Assembly (NCBI GenBank): GCA_944321825.1
Contig: CALUMU010000001.1
Span: 62,001 to 126,000, forward strand
DNA length: 64,000 nt
Direction: 5' to 3'
Origin: Candidatus Amulumruptor caecigallinarius
Lineage (GTDB): Bacteria > Bacteroidota > Bacteroidia > Bacteroidales > Muribaculaceae
A program made the translations under genes and the position numbers. The notes below the pieces were generated by a model. That model was not told the DNA's origin. It worked only from the letters and a program-made list of their open reading frames with translations, and did no database searches. Positions 36,242-45,242 of this stretch are shown here, one piece after another (position 1 is the first letter of the stretch; the number at the start of each line of letters is the position of its first letter).

Positions 36242-36435
36242 GAACTGATTTAAACTTATTCCAAAATGTTAAATCCAGAACTGATGCAACCTGTTGTGTT
36301 AACCTTTCGGTCTGTTTCCGGCCGTTTTCTTCTCTTTTATCGGTCACGATGGGACCCCATCGCTCCCTCAGAAAGCTCAAAAACGACTCGTAATCAGCCA
36401 CGAAATGTTAATTCGCAATAAGTTTAAATCAGTTC
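36242..36435. repeat. 19-bp perfect inverted repeat around 156 bp, upstream of the phosphatase
   Basis: The arms 36242-36260 and 36417-36435 (GAACTGATTTAAACTTATT) are exact reverse complements. AAATGTTAA occurs just inside both arms in the same orientation. The right arm ends 17 nt before the ATG. It may be a long-range stem in the 5' UTR, an invertible segment or the ends of a small element. No recombinase gene is in the window. Confidence 0.75.
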
Positions 36436-36452
36436 GATATAGTATCCCGGAT

Positions 36453-37850
36453 ATGAGAAAGAGCAGTTTCCTCAAATCATCAGTGGTGGCGGCCGCGATG
36501 TGCAGTGCGGTCGCGGCGATGGCAGGTGATGCCAAGTATATATTTTATTTTATCGGCGACGGCATGGGCGCTGGACATGCCATGGCCACCGAAAGCTATA
36601 TGCGTGACATCCGCAAGGCCGACATGCCGCTTATGCTGACGTTCCCTGTCACGGGGTTGGTGTCGACATACTCGGCATCGAGTCCTGTGACCGACTCCGC
36701 TGCCGCCGGGACTGCCTTGTCTACCGGGTCGAAGACCCGTAACAGTATGCTCGGCATGGCTGCGGACACTACCGAGGTGTATTCCATAGCCCGTGCCCTC
36801 AAGCAGGACGGCTACGGCATAGGCATCGTGACAAATGTCGCTCCCGATGATGCTACCCCAGGGGCGTTCTACGCCCATGTGCCTGAACGCCACATGTATT
36901 ACGAGATAGGGTGCCAGGCCGCAGCAAGCGGATACGAGTTTATAGCCGGGAGCAACTGGCGCGGACTGCGGGGCAAGGACGGCAAGCCTACCGACCTGCC
37001 TGAGCGTTTTGCCTCGGCCGGTTATGTCACCGTGCGCGGCACCGCCGGGCTTGACACTGTCACGTCGGGCAAAATCGTGATGCTCTGCACGGACAGCATC
37101 GCCTCCGACCTCGGTTACACCATAGACCGCAAAGATCCGCAGGCTACGACGTTGGTGGATATGACCCGTGCCTGTCTCGCTCAGATGCAGCGCGTCAGCC
37201 CCGACAAGTTCTTCATGATGGTCGAGGGCGGCAATATCGACTGGGCCGGACATGCCAACGATGCCGCCACAATCATAAAAGAGGTGGCGCATTTCAATGA
37301 CGCGCTTGCCTTGGCATATGAATTTTACGAGAAGCATCCCGACGAGACGCTGATAGTGGTCACCGCCGACCACGAGACCGGCGGCATGGGTCTCGGCACG
37401 ACATTTACCGGCTATAACATGCGTCTGGACCTGATCGACCACCAGAAGAAGTCAAAGGATATATTCAACCAGGAGATAGAGGCTATGATAAAGTCGAGGC
37501 GCATCTACACTTTTGACGACATCAAAGAGAAGCTGACCGAGGATTTCGGCATGTACACCGCTATCCCTGTCAACGAGGAGCAGGACGGCAAGTTGCGCGA
37601 GGCGTTCAATCAGACGTTCGTCGACCGCAACAGTGGCAAGCGTACCGTCACCTATTATAAGAGCTATTCGCCTTTCGTTATGGAGACATTCCGCATACTC
37701 GGCGACCACTATGGCATCGGATTCACCACAGGCGAGCATACGGGATGCTTCGTGCCTCTGTATGCTGTCGGTGTCGGGGCGCAGAGCTTTACGGGATTCT
37801 ATGACAACACGCAGGTTCCTGTGAAGATTCTCAACCAAGCCGAGCGCTGA
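36453..37850 (+). CDS. Alkaline phosphatase
   Basis: This 465-residue periplasmic enzyme has a signal peptide (MRKSSFLKSSVVAAAMCSAVAAMAG). The alkaline-phosphatase superfamily motifs are present: FIGDGMGAGHA, the nucleophile SSPVTDSAAAGTALSTGSKT, EGGNIDWAGHANDA, VTADHETGGMG and TGEHTG. It hydrolyses phosphomonoesters, zinc- and magnesium-dependent in the family. The start at 36453 is chosen for the signal peptide; the frame runs back to 36405 through the inverted-repeat arm. Confidence 0.93.
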   Translation: MRKSSFLKSSVVAAAMCSAVAAMAGDAKYIFYFIGDGMGAGHAMATESYMRDIRKADMPLMLTFPVTGLVSTYSASSPVTDSAAAGTALSTGSKTRNSMLGMAADTTEVYSIARALKQDGYGIGIVTNVAPDDATPGAFYAHVPERHMYYEIGCQAAASGYEFIAGSNWRGLRGKDGKPTDLPERFASAGYVTVRGTAGLDTVTSGKIVMLCTDSIASDLGYTIDRKDPQATTLVDMTRACLAQMQRVSPDKFFMMVEGGNIDWAGHANDAATIIKEVAHFNDALALAYEFYEKHPDETLIVVTADHETGGMGLGTTFTGYNMRLDLIDHQKKSKDIFNQEIEAMIKSRRIYTFDDIKEKLTEDFGMYTAIPVNEEQDGKLREAFNQTFVDRNSGKRTVTYYKSYSPFVMETFRILGDHYGIGFTTGEHTGCFVPLYAVGVGAQSFTGFYDNTQVPVKILNQAER

Positions 37851-37899
37851 TTGTTATAACTGATAGTAGGGGATGCCCCTGCTGTTAATTGGATCATAT

Positions 37900-38535
37900 A
37901 TGACTATCAAGAAATTAATCGTCGCATCGCTCGCATTAGTGATAGGATGCGGCGCGGCAATGGCTGCCGATCGCATAAAGGTTGACCGCAAGGCCATAGA
38001 GTCGACCGTAGTCAAATCGCCCGAGAAGCGTAACGCCCTTGTGGCGAAGTATGAAAAGGGAGAACCCCTTACCCCGGCAGAGATGGCGGTGGTGTACTAT
38101 GGCCAGGCATATGTGCCGGGACACAAGCCGGCGGCATCGTATCCCGACGTGGATGCTGCATACGCCCGCAAGGACTACCCCGCCACGTTGGTATTGGTCG
38201 ATGCAGTGCTCAAGGAGAATCCCGTGGCATTGAACCAGCTTTTCAGAGGCTATGTGGCTGCTGCCAACAGCAGCGAGCCGCGCATCAAGGCCCGCGCCGA
38301 CAATTTCCAGAAGCGAATCGATGCCATCTGTTCGCTGATATTCTCGTCGGGCAGCGGTGTCACCGGGGGTGACCCGTTTGTCGTGCTTACCTCGGAGGAT
38401 GCCATGGCGTTTGTGCGCAACTATCTGCAACCCACCGAGATACTCGGACAGGCGCAGATCGACAATATGGATGCTATCAAGGTGACGTGGCCCGACCAGC
38501 CCGAACCTGTGATATTTTATTTCGCACGTCCCTGA
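37900..38535 (+). CDS. DUF4919-like secreted protein
   Basis: The 211-residue protein starts MTIKKLIVASLALVIGCGAAMAAD, a signal peptide. The mature protein has the pattern LTPAEMAVVYYGQAY, FRGYVAAANSS and ICSLIFSSGSGVTGGDPFVVLTSEDAMAFVRNYL, matching DUF4919-type proteins of Bacteroidetes. Function unknown. It is 49 bp after the phosphatase and 15 bp before the GT4 gene. Confidence 0.8.
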   Translation: MTIKKLIVASLALVIGCGAAMAADRIKVDRKAIESTVVKSPEKRNALVAKYEKGEPLTPAEMAVVYYGQAYVPGHKPAASYPDVDAAYARKDYPATLVLVDAVLKENPVALNQLFRGYVAAANSSEPRIKARADNFQKRIDAICSLIFSSGSGVTGGDPFVVLTSEDAMAFVRNYLQPTEILGQAQIDNMDAIKVTWPDQPEPVIFYFARP

Positions 38536-38550
38536 TGATGTTTTTGGCGG

Positions 38551-39693
38551 ATGGTTATAGGATTTGATGCCAAAAGGGCGGTTAGCAACTTCACCGGCTT
38601 GGGCAACTACAGCCGGCTTGTCATCGAGGCTCTGGCTTCGCGCCTACCCGATGACCGACTGCTGCTGTACGCTCCGCGTATGCGTCAGTCCGCGAGGCTT
38701 GCTGCGGTATTGGAGCATCCTAATGTAGAAATCCGTCTGCCACGAGGTGCTGTATGGCCTCGCCTGTCGGGGCTGTGGCGTGTGCATCGCGGGCTGACAT
38801 CCGATGTGATGGCTGACGGTGTGGAGCTGTTCCACGGCCTGAGCAATGAGTTGCCCCTTGACATCGCCCGGGCAGGAATCCCTACAGTGGTCACCATCCA
38901 TGACCTGATATTCAAGCACTTCACACGCGGCTACAAGCCTATCGACAGGCTGATATACGACTACAAATTCCGCCGTGCCGCCGAGACCGCCACGCGCATT
39001 ATCGCAGTTTCGGAGGCTACCCGCCGTGACATCATATCGTCATACGGCATTTCTCCCGACAAGATAGATGTGGTGTACCAGGGGTGTGATGCGCGGTTTC
39101 TGCGGCGTGTCACCGATGAGGAGTTGTCGGCTGTGAGGCGGAAATATGCTCTGCCTGAGCGGTATATCATAAGCGTGGGGACTATAGAGCCGCGCAAAAA
39201 CCAGATGCTGACGCTTGCAGCCCTACCTCAGCTGCCGCATGATGTAAAGGCCGTCATCGTAGGGCGCGCCACTCCGTATATGGATGAGCTGACGCGGTTT
39301 GTCAGGGCAAACCGTTTGGCCGACAGGGTGGTGTTTGTCCATGATGCACCGTTTGATGACCTGCCTCCGCTGTATGCCGCAGCCACTGTGGCGGCATACA
39401 CATCACGCATGGAGGGCTTCGGGATTCCTGTCATCGAGGCCATCAACTGCGGCACTCCTGTCGTGGCATGTACAGGGACATGCTTGGAGGAGGCCGGGGG
39501 GCCGGGGGCATTATATGTGCATCCTGATGATGCGGAGGAGATGGCTTCGGCAGTATGCCGTCTGCTCGACGACCCGGCTTTGGGGGCATCGATGGTCGAT
39601 GCCGGGCGTGGGTATGTGGCGCGGTTCACTCCGGCGCAGTTCACGTCAGACCTGCTGCGGGTCTATCGCAGAGCCATGGCGGAACATCGGTGA
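38551..39693 (+). CDS. Glycosyltransferase family 4 (group 1)
   Basis: This 380-residue GT-B enzyme has KRAVSNFTGLGNYSRLVIEAL at the N terminus, HDLIFKHFTRGYKPIDRLIYDYKF, SEATRRDIISSYGI and the C-terminal donor-site E(x7)E motif in SRMEGFGIPVIEAINCGTPVV. It transfers a sugar from a nucleotide donor to a glycolipid or polysaccharide precursor. Substrate unknown. It is 15 bp downstream of the DUF4919-like gene. Confidence 0.92.
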   Translation: MVIGFDAKRAVSNFTGLGNYSRLVIEALASRLPDDRLLLYAPRMRQSARLAAVLEHPNVEIRLPRGAVWPRLSGLWRVHRGLTSDVMADGVELFHGLSNELPLDIARAGIPTVVTIHDLIFKHFTRGYKPIDRLIYDYKFRRAAETATRIIAVSEATRRDIISSYGISPDKIDVVYQGCDARFLRRVTDEELSAVRRKYALPERYIISVGTIEPRKNQMLTLAALPQLPHDVKAVIVGRATPYMDELTRFVRANRLADRVVFVHDAPFDDLPPLYAAATVAAYTSRMEGFGIPVIEAINCGTPVVACTGTCLEEAGGPGALYVHPDDAEEMASAVCRLLDDPALGASMVDAGRGYVARFTPAQFTSDLLRVYRRAMAEHR

Positions 39694-39956
39694 GGGCAGG
39701 GCTTGCCGGACGGTGTCGCCTGAAAGGATAGATTTGATGTATGCGTGGAGCGTGAAATTGCCGGTCGAACATCGCTGCATTTCCGTCATGTAAGGTGTTG
39801 TATACCATTGCTTTTACATGTTCTACCGATAAATCGGTCGTGTCCATTTATGGGAATCCTTTTTCCGTGGTTTTCACCCACGTCGATTAGGTTTGTCCCC
39901 TAACGTGGAGGTTGTTTGTCGGCGGAGTCCTGTATAGTGGCGCGGCGGCTGCACCG

Positions 39957-39984
39957 GGGTGCAGTTCAGTTCAGGTGCAGCCCT
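39957..39984. repeat. 28-bp interspersed repeat, copy 2
   Basis: Exact copy of 16752-16779. It directly precedes a tandem repeat array. Confidence 0.7.
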
Positions 39985-39990
39985 ACAATA

Positions 39991-40061
39991 TATATCGTCG
40001 GGTGTATATCGTCGGGTATATATTGTTGGGGGGTATATCGTCGAGTCTATATCGTCGGATC
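39991..40061. repeat. Five imperfect 14-bp tandem repeats (TATATCGTCGGGTN)
   Basis: Units at 39991, 40005, 40019 (15 bp, TATATTGTTGGGGGG), 40034 and 40048. No gene explains the array; it lies in the 657-bp gap before the secreted-protein operon. Such arrays may vary in copy number. Confidence 0.75.
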
Positions 40062-40188
40062 CGTGTGTCTGCTGGCTTGGGGAAAACGATAAGATGGTAT
40101 TGGGGCGTTTTCCAAACAAATATGCCGGGCAGCATACGCAAGCGGCAATGTTTTATGATTATGTGTGATTTTAATAAAAATTAACAAT

Positions 40189-40197
40189 GGGGGGGGG
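40189..40197. repeat. G9 homopolymer in the -33 region of the secreted-protein operon
   Basis: Nine G follow ATTAACAAT and lie 18 bp before a TAATTTTG -7 element, where the -33 element should be. No convincing reading frame uses it. Confidence 0.8.
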
Positions 40198-40215
40198 TAA
40201 GTATTAAATTATATT

Positions 40216-40223
40216 TAATTTTG
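40216..40223 (+). promoter_or_regulatory. -7 element (TAATTTTG) of the secreted-protein operon
   Basis: TAATTTTG, about 128 nt before the ATG at 40351. The TTTG -33 element is absent; the poly-G tract occupies its place. Confidence 0.5.
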
Positions 40224-40350
40224 CACGTGTATCGGGCGTGCTGAGGATGTGTACGCTTCGATACGACCAATCATGAAGTATAAATGTTGTTCTGTCTTAC
40301 AGACCGATAAAATTCTAATTATTAACATTAAAACCATAGAAACATTAACC

Positions 40351-41280
40351 ATGATGATTTTGCAAAAAACAGTCAGTGCTATCGCGCTTGCAATGACGCT
40401 TGCCATGCCTTTCTGTGCATCGGCTCAATCCGGCGTTGAGGAGATGGAAACGAAAGGGAAACCCAATGTCCTCGTAGATTATTTTTGGTTTACTAAGAAC
40501 ATGAGGTATGCGTCATTAGCAGCCACGCAGCTTCGAGGATATGCGATAGAGAGCTTGATGAACACCAAGCGTGCGGAAATCATGGACGTTGAGACTCTGC
40601 CGGCCCTGCAAATTGAAGCCGAGCGTCGTGAAGAGGGAGTAAATGCCGGAGATGATGCCGAACGTATCAAGGTTATGGCTCAGGAAGGTGCTAACGCCAT
40701 CTTGACCGCCAGCGTTACAAATGTCATCGTAGAGAAAAAGAAATTGGATGACGGAAGCATATATTATGAGGCTCAGGTAGCTTATACAATCAAAACCATC
40801 AACCCCAATAACGGCAAGGCAATCCTGTCGCGTAATTTCACCCATGGAGGCACAATGCTTGGTGATGATACAGGCAGCACTCCTGAAGAAGCTCTTGCCA
40901 ATACCTGTAAGCAGGCACGTGGCGGACTGACAGGATTCTTCCAAGAGGCATTCCCTCTGTTCGGTCTGCTGCTTGAAACCGGCGAAGTCAAAGGCGACAA
41001 ACTCAACTCGGCATATATAAGCCTTGGCGATAATCACGGCGTAGCCAAGAAGGATAAATTCGATGTATGCGTTGTACGCGAAATAGCTGGCAATAAGTCG
41101 ACCAAGGTTATCGGCGAGGCTGAGGTTGATGCCGTGGAGGGTGACAACATCTCTTTGGTAAAAATCAAGAAGAACCAGAAAGAGGTCAAGGCGGCTATCG
41201 ACGCTGGTCAGACCATTGTATTCAAGTCCAAACCTAAAGGCGAGAACCTTAAGGATAAGTTAGGTAAGTGGGGATTTTAA
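40351..41280 (+). CDS. CsgG-like secreted protein, first gene of an envelope operon
   Basis: The 309-residue protein has a signal peptide (MMILQKTVSAIALAMTLAMP...CASAQ). The region about residues 60-190 follows the CsgG plan: a conserved helix (ATQLRGYAIESLMNTKRAEIMDVE), AQEGANAILTASVTNVIVEKK and YEAQVAYTIKTINPNNGKAI. CsgG forms the curli export pore; there is no lipobox Cys here, so it may be periplasmic. The last 80 residues (GDKLNSAYISLGDNHGVAKKDKF) form an extra domain. The start at 40351 is chosen for the signal peptide. The CsgG relationship is by pattern only. Confidence 0.7.
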   Translation: MMILQKTVSAIALAMTLAMPFCASAQSGVEEMETKGKPNVLVDYFWFTKNMRYASLAATQLRGYAIESLMNTKRAEIMDVETLPALQIEAERREEGVNAGDDAERIKVMAQEGANAILTASVTNVIVEKKKLDDGSIYYEAQVAYTIKTINPNNGKAILSRNFTHGGTMLGDDTGSTPEEALANTCKQARGGLTGFFQEAFPLFGLLLETGEVKGDKLNSAYISLGDNHGVAKKDKFDVCVVREIAGNKSTKVIGEAEVDAVEGDNISLVKIKKNQKEVKAAIDAGQTIVFKSKPKGENLKDKLGKWGF

Positions 41281-41307
41281 TCTTAACAAACAAACCAACA
41301 TAATCAC

Positions 41308-42594
41308 ATGAAGCACTGCAGGCTCATGTGCATCGTATCGCTCATTCTGTGTCTGGGCCAAGCCCGGGCACAGAATTTCGGCGATGATGTGCAGTACATT
41401 TCGGGAAACGAATATGCCGTGACGCTCCAAGCTACCGGGGTCGACGCGAAGAAGAAGGAAGCCGAGGCGATGGCCATCAAGTCGGCGTTCAACGCCCTTA
41501 TGCACACCGGCGTGGATGGGCTTAAGGGCGGACAGCCGATACTCAGCGAGAAGAAGGCGGATTACGATTACCGCTTCTTCTCCGACGAGCGTTATGTCAA
41601 TTACATCGTCGGCCAGCCCAAGACCCTCGAAACCAAGAAAATCGGGAGCAAACAGAGAGCCACTGTAGTGGTGTCGATCAATCTGCGCGGTTTCCGAGCC
41701 GAGCTGCAGCGCAACAAGCAGGTGATTTCGCCATCATGGGCCGATGCCAAGCAGACCGAAGCGACATCAGCCCTCAACCCTACGATAGTCGTCGTGCCAT
41801 ATACCGACAGCAATGACGGCTACAGCTTCGAGGCGATGCGCCGCCGCGTAGAGGCGCATCCGTCGGAGCGATATGCAGTGGAGCGCGTGGCTGAGACTTT
41901 CCAGAACCACGGATTCAAGACCCGCGATTTCGTCAGGATGCTCATGAACGACAAAACCGGCGACCTGCTCCGCTCAGGCACCCAGACCGACGACGCCACG
42001 CTCGTGGTGCAGCAGCTTCCGGGCGACATCGTGGTGACTGTGGGCATCAGTGCGCAGCGCAACGGCAACACTACCCGCATCAGCCTCGAAGCCAAAGCCG
42101 TGGAGCGTCAGACCGCCGGACGGCTTGCCACGAAGACATTTGCCAGCGGTTATTACCACACCACCGACACTACAATGCTGGTGCGCGAGGCCGTCAAGCA
42201 GATAGAGAGCGGATTTTTCAAGCAGCTGCAGGCCTCGTTCGAGCAGATGATTAACAAGGGTCGCGAGGTGCAGCTCACATTCAGCCTGTCGGAGACGGTG
42301 ACGGACTGGGACTTCGACCAGGACTCTCCCGAGACTGGCGACTACTTCAAGGATGCCCTCGATGAGTGGCTGCGCGACAACGCTTTCCATGGCATATACG
42401 ACATGAGCCAGAGTACCGACAAGTACATAAGGGCCTCGGTCAATGTGCCGCTGTGGAATGCCGCGCGTAACCGCTCCTATACACTGTCGAACTTCAGCAG
42501 CGACCTGCGCAAATTCTTCAAAAAGCAGCTCGGAGAGAATTATAAAGCTAATGTGACCTCTATGGGTCAGAGCATGAGCATAGTGATAGAATAG
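41308..42594 (+). CDS. DUF6175-like secreted protein
   Basis: This 428-residue protein has a signal peptide (MKHCRLMCIVSLILCLGQARA). Residues about 25-130 contain an LPP20-like helical-beta unit (YISGNEYAVTLQATGVDAKKKEAEAMAIKSAFNALM). From about residue 150, NPTIVVVPYTDSNDGYSFEAMRRRVEAHPSERYAVERVAETFQNHGF and its continuation match DUF6175-type proteins. Function unknown. It is 27 bp after the CsgG-like gene. Confidence 0.75.
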   Translation: MKHCRLMCIVSLILCLGQARAQNFGDDVQYISGNEYAVTLQATGVDAKKKEAEAMAIKSAFNALMHTGVDGLKGGQPILSEKKADYDYRFFSDERYVNYIVGQPKTLETKKIGSKQRATVVVSINLRGFRAELQRNKQVISPSWADAKQTEATSALNPTIVVVPYTDSNDGYSFEAMRRRVEAHPSERYAVERVAETFQNHGFKTRDFVRMLMNDKTGDLLRSGTQTDDATLVVQQLPGDIVVTVGISAQRNGNTTRISLEAKAVERQTAGRLATKTFASGYYHTTDTTMLVREAVKQIESGFFKQLQASFEQMINKGREVQLTFSLSETVTDWDFDQDSPETGDYFKDALDEWLRDNAFHGIYDMSQSTDKYIRASVNVPLWNAARNRSYTLSNFSSDLRKFFKKQLGENYKANVTSMGQSMSIVIE

Positions 42595-42628
42595 AGGTGT
42601 AAGTTCCCATTTAATACTTACCAGAACC

Positions 42629-43792
42629 ATGAAACGATATATGCTGATTAACAGGCATTTGTGTGTATGTTTGATGACGTTGATTGCAGCTTTTGTCCCC
42701 GCCTCGACTCTGGCGGGCGACAATGCTGTGAAGTTTTACTTGGACAATATCAGTGTTACAGGGATGCCGGCGGATGTAGCTGCAGCCATAGAGGATAAGT
42801 TGCTCGCGGCATTGAGCCGCACCGAGGCCGTGGACATGTCGCAACACAATGTGTTCCATATCATCCCGACCATCGACTTCACCGAGGCGGCTGAGACCGA
42901 GGGGATGATAAGGGAGGTGGCAAGAGTGCAGGCCGACCTGAAGCTCGCGGCATGTAATCCTGTGGACGGCACGGTGTACCACATGGTGACCATACCCCTG
43001 AAGGGGAGTGCGGCGGGCGGCAAAGATGCCGCCATGCGCAAGTTGGCAAATTCGCTCAAGCCCACCGACCCGGTGTTTGTGAGGTTTGTGCGCACGAGCC
43101 GCCAGCGCATACAGGACCACTATGCCGAAAATTGCGGCAACATCATCGCTCAGGCGCAGCGTCTTAAAGGGATGGGCCGCTATGCCGAGGCTGCAAGCTA
43201 CCTCTCTGCCGTATCGCCGTCCGTGGCATGTTTCGACCAGTCGGAAGCCTTGTTAGGCGAGCTTATGCCATACCTGTCTCAGAAACCCGATACAGTGGTG
43301 GTTGTGGAGCAGGTGGAGGTGCCTGTGGAGACAATCGTAGAGGTGCCTGCGCAGCCTGACACCGTAGTGGTGGAGAAGGTCGTGGAAGTCCCTGTCGACA
43401 CGCCTAAACGGAAGAATCCTGTAGGAGGTGGACACGGCATTGTGACCATCGAAGGGCAGGACTTGGAGTTTGAGATACTCAGCTGCGTGGGCGACATGAC
43501 CCGACATGCCATCAATATCTCGGCCCGTGTGACCAATACCTTGTCAGACAACCCTAAGCCGTATGTCTATCTTGTGAACGCTTTCACGCCGTCGGGAACC
43601 GAGCTGACCAAACTCAGCTTGGACGGTCAAAGCGGCCGTTCGCGCAACATTTCGATGCCTTACGGAGTGCCTGTGACCGTGAAGTTCTCCATCACGGATG
43701 TCCGCGACCGCATAGACATGCTGACATACTTGGAGCTGTCGATACGAAGCATCCGTGTATCCGTGCGTGAGCTTCCTGTCCGCTGGCGTTGA
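42629..43792 (+). CDS. Secreted protein with Val/Pro/Glu repeat linker
   Basis: This 387-residue protein has a signal peptide (to about residue 30). The N-terminal half (VKFYLDNISVTGMPADVAAAIEDKLLAALSRTEAVD) has the beta-alpha pattern of TolB-N/LpoB-like domains. A linker with repeats of the type VVEQVEVPVETIVEVPAQ and VVEKVVEVPVDT (residues about 222-258) leads to a C-terminal beta domain (IEGQDLEFEILSCVGDMTRHAINISARVTN). No family recognised. It lies in the same operon, 34 bp after the DUF6175-like gene. Confidence 0.65.
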   Translation: MKRYMLINRHLCVCLMTLIAAFVPASTLAGDNAVKFYLDNISVTGMPADVAAAIEDKLLAALSRTEAVDMSQHNVFHIIPTIDFTEAAETEGMIREVARVQADLKLAACNPVDGTVYHMVTIPLKGSAAGGKDAAMRKLANSLKPTDPVFVRFVRTSRQRIQDHYAENCGNIIAQAQRLKGMGRYAEAASYLSAVSPSVACFDQSEALLGELMPYLSQKPDTVVVVEQVEVPVETIVEVPAQPDTVVVEKVVEVPVDTPKRKNPVGGGHGIVTIEGQDLEFEILSCVGDMTRHAINISARVTNTLSDNPKPYVYLVNAFTPSGTELTKLSLDGQSGRSRNISMPYGVPVTVKFSITDVRDRIDMLTYLELSIRSIRVSVRELPVRWR

Positions 43793-43832
43793 GGCCGAGT
43801 TGAGAGAGTATAACCCCCCAAAAAGATGAGTT

Positions 43833-45152
43833 ATGAAGTTATCACGTATAGCGGCAGTGCTTATGGTCATGGCGGCTACGGCATTGCAGATGCAAGCAGA
43901 TACGAAGGTGGTGGAAAAGAGTGCCAAAAAGCCGCCCGAGTGGCTCGGCGGTGCACCTGACGGCTACCTGATAGTCACCGTGGAGGCTCCGACGCTGTCG
44001 GAGGCTCAGCGCAGGGCCACGGCCGAAATCACCGAGCGGATCATCCACTCCGTAGCCAGCAATGTCACCGTGGAGCAGTCGAATGTGGCTACCGAAACCA
44101 TCACCAACGGTAGCGTATCGGAGTCGAGCGACACCTACCATCGCTCGTCGAGCATCCGCACCGCCAATCTCCCCTTTATCAAAGGCATCTCCCTGTCAAA
44201 GGCTGCCGACATATACTGGGTGAAGCTGCGTGACAAGAAAACCAAGGTGGAACACTACCAGTATTCCGTCCAGTACCCCTATACGCGTCTTGAGCAGCAG
44301 ATGCTCCAAGCCGATTTCGAGGAGCTTGACCGGCAGAAAGTCGCCGAGTTGGAGAGCCTTGAAGCGCAGGTGGGCGAGATTACCGCATTTGAGCAGATAG
44401 CCGCCGGCATAGCGCGGCTCGACGCTCTTGCCGAATACTTTTTCGACAAGCCGCGTGCCGCCCGGGTCAAAGGGCTAAGGACGCAGTACAACGACCTCTA
44501 TAAGTCGCTCGGAGTGGCAGGGCAGATAGTCCAGCCGGGAGTGATAGAGTGTGTGCTGACCGTGCAGAGCCGCCCTGTGAGCTGCGGCATGGCGCCTGTC
44601 GCCACATCCAACTGCGCCAACAACCTGCAGGTGTCGCCGGAGCAGGGCAAGTTCAAAGTGTATTACGAGACTGCCGACTGCCTTGACGATGGGGATAATT
44701 ACGTGGATGTAACATTCCGCATCAAGGGCAAGAGCGTGTCGAGGCACTTTGTCATCAAAGCCGGAGCTGACGGCGCGGACGGAGGGAAGTTCGCCGTGGT
44801 GCCGTGTGACCGCGTGGTGTTGGTGGCAGGGACAATCGATGTTTCGGCTGCTACTGTCGGGGATGTGGACATCACCATGACGCTTGACAACCGTGGCGAT
44901 ACCGACTTCGGCGTAAAAGCCCTCCACATGTCTGTACCCGGACTGGCTACGCCGATCGATGTTGAGAATATCGATGCGATATACACCTCACGCGGCATAA
45001 TCAAGCTGCGCTGCAAGGTCATGGGGACTCTGCGTGTCATCTCGGCCGGACAGGCAAGCACGGTGACAGGAACAGTCGATGTGGTCAATCCGCTCACCGA
45101 GCGGGTGGAGCGCATACGGTTCGCGTTGCCGTTTACGGTCAACTGGAAGTAG
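43833..45152 (+). CDS. LPP20-like secreted protein
   Basis: The 439-residue protein has a signal peptide (MKLSRIAAVLMVMAATALQMQA). Residues about 30-150 (KPPEWLGGAPDGYLIVTVEAP, then TLSEAQRRATAEITERIIHSVASNV) follow the LPP20/FlgT-like pattern of envelope proteins: a short beta strand then a long helix with regularly spaced Ala. A helical region (residues 160-220) and a C-terminal beta-sandwich-like domain (PVSCGMAPVATSN, VDITMTLDNRGDTDFGVKALHMSVPG) follow. Function unknown. 40 bp after the previous gene. Confidence 0.65.
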   Translation: MKLSRIAAVLMVMAATALQMQADTKVVEKSAKKPPEWLGGAPDGYLIVTVEAPTLSEAQRRATAEITERIIHSVASNVTVEQSNVATETITNGSVSESSDTYHRSSSIRTANLPFIKGISLSKAADIYWVKLRDKKTKVEHYQYSVQYPYTRLEQQMLQADFEELDRQKVAELESLEAQVGEITAFEQIAAGIARLDALAEYFFDKPRAARVKGLRTQYNDLYKSLGVAGQIVQPGVIECVLTVQSRPVSCGMAPVATSNCANNLQVSPEQGKFKVYYETADCLDDGDNYVDVTFRIKGKSVSRHFVIKAGADGADGGKFAVVPCDRVVLVAGTIDVSAATVGDVDITMTLDNRGDTDFGVKALHMSVPGLATPIDVENIDAIYTSRGIIKLRCKVMGTLRVISAGQASTVTGTVDVVNPLTERVERIRFALPFTVNWK

Positions 45153-45242
45153 GCCATATTACCTGGTACATAGAGTAGGTCGCATGACCGTCGTTTTGTT
45201 ATACTGAACTTTTACATTAACCTAATTAATAATTGACGAGAC

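Noticed and set aside
36069-36401. 110-codon minus-strand frame upstream of the phosphatase
   Set aside because: It spans the left repeat arm and the promoter and has no recognisable domain; I could not separate it from a chance frame.
39991-40061. Possible CRISPR array
   Set aside because: The units are contiguous 14-bp repeats without spacers, and no cas genes are present.
39912-40184. 90-codon plus-strand frame in the repeat-rich gap
   Set aside because: It is built from the 28-bp repeat and the 14-bp tandem units, with no start context or family signal.
40187-40210. Short ORF starting ATG-GGG at the G9 tract
   Set aside because: It stops within a few codons in every register, so the promoter position is the better explanation.
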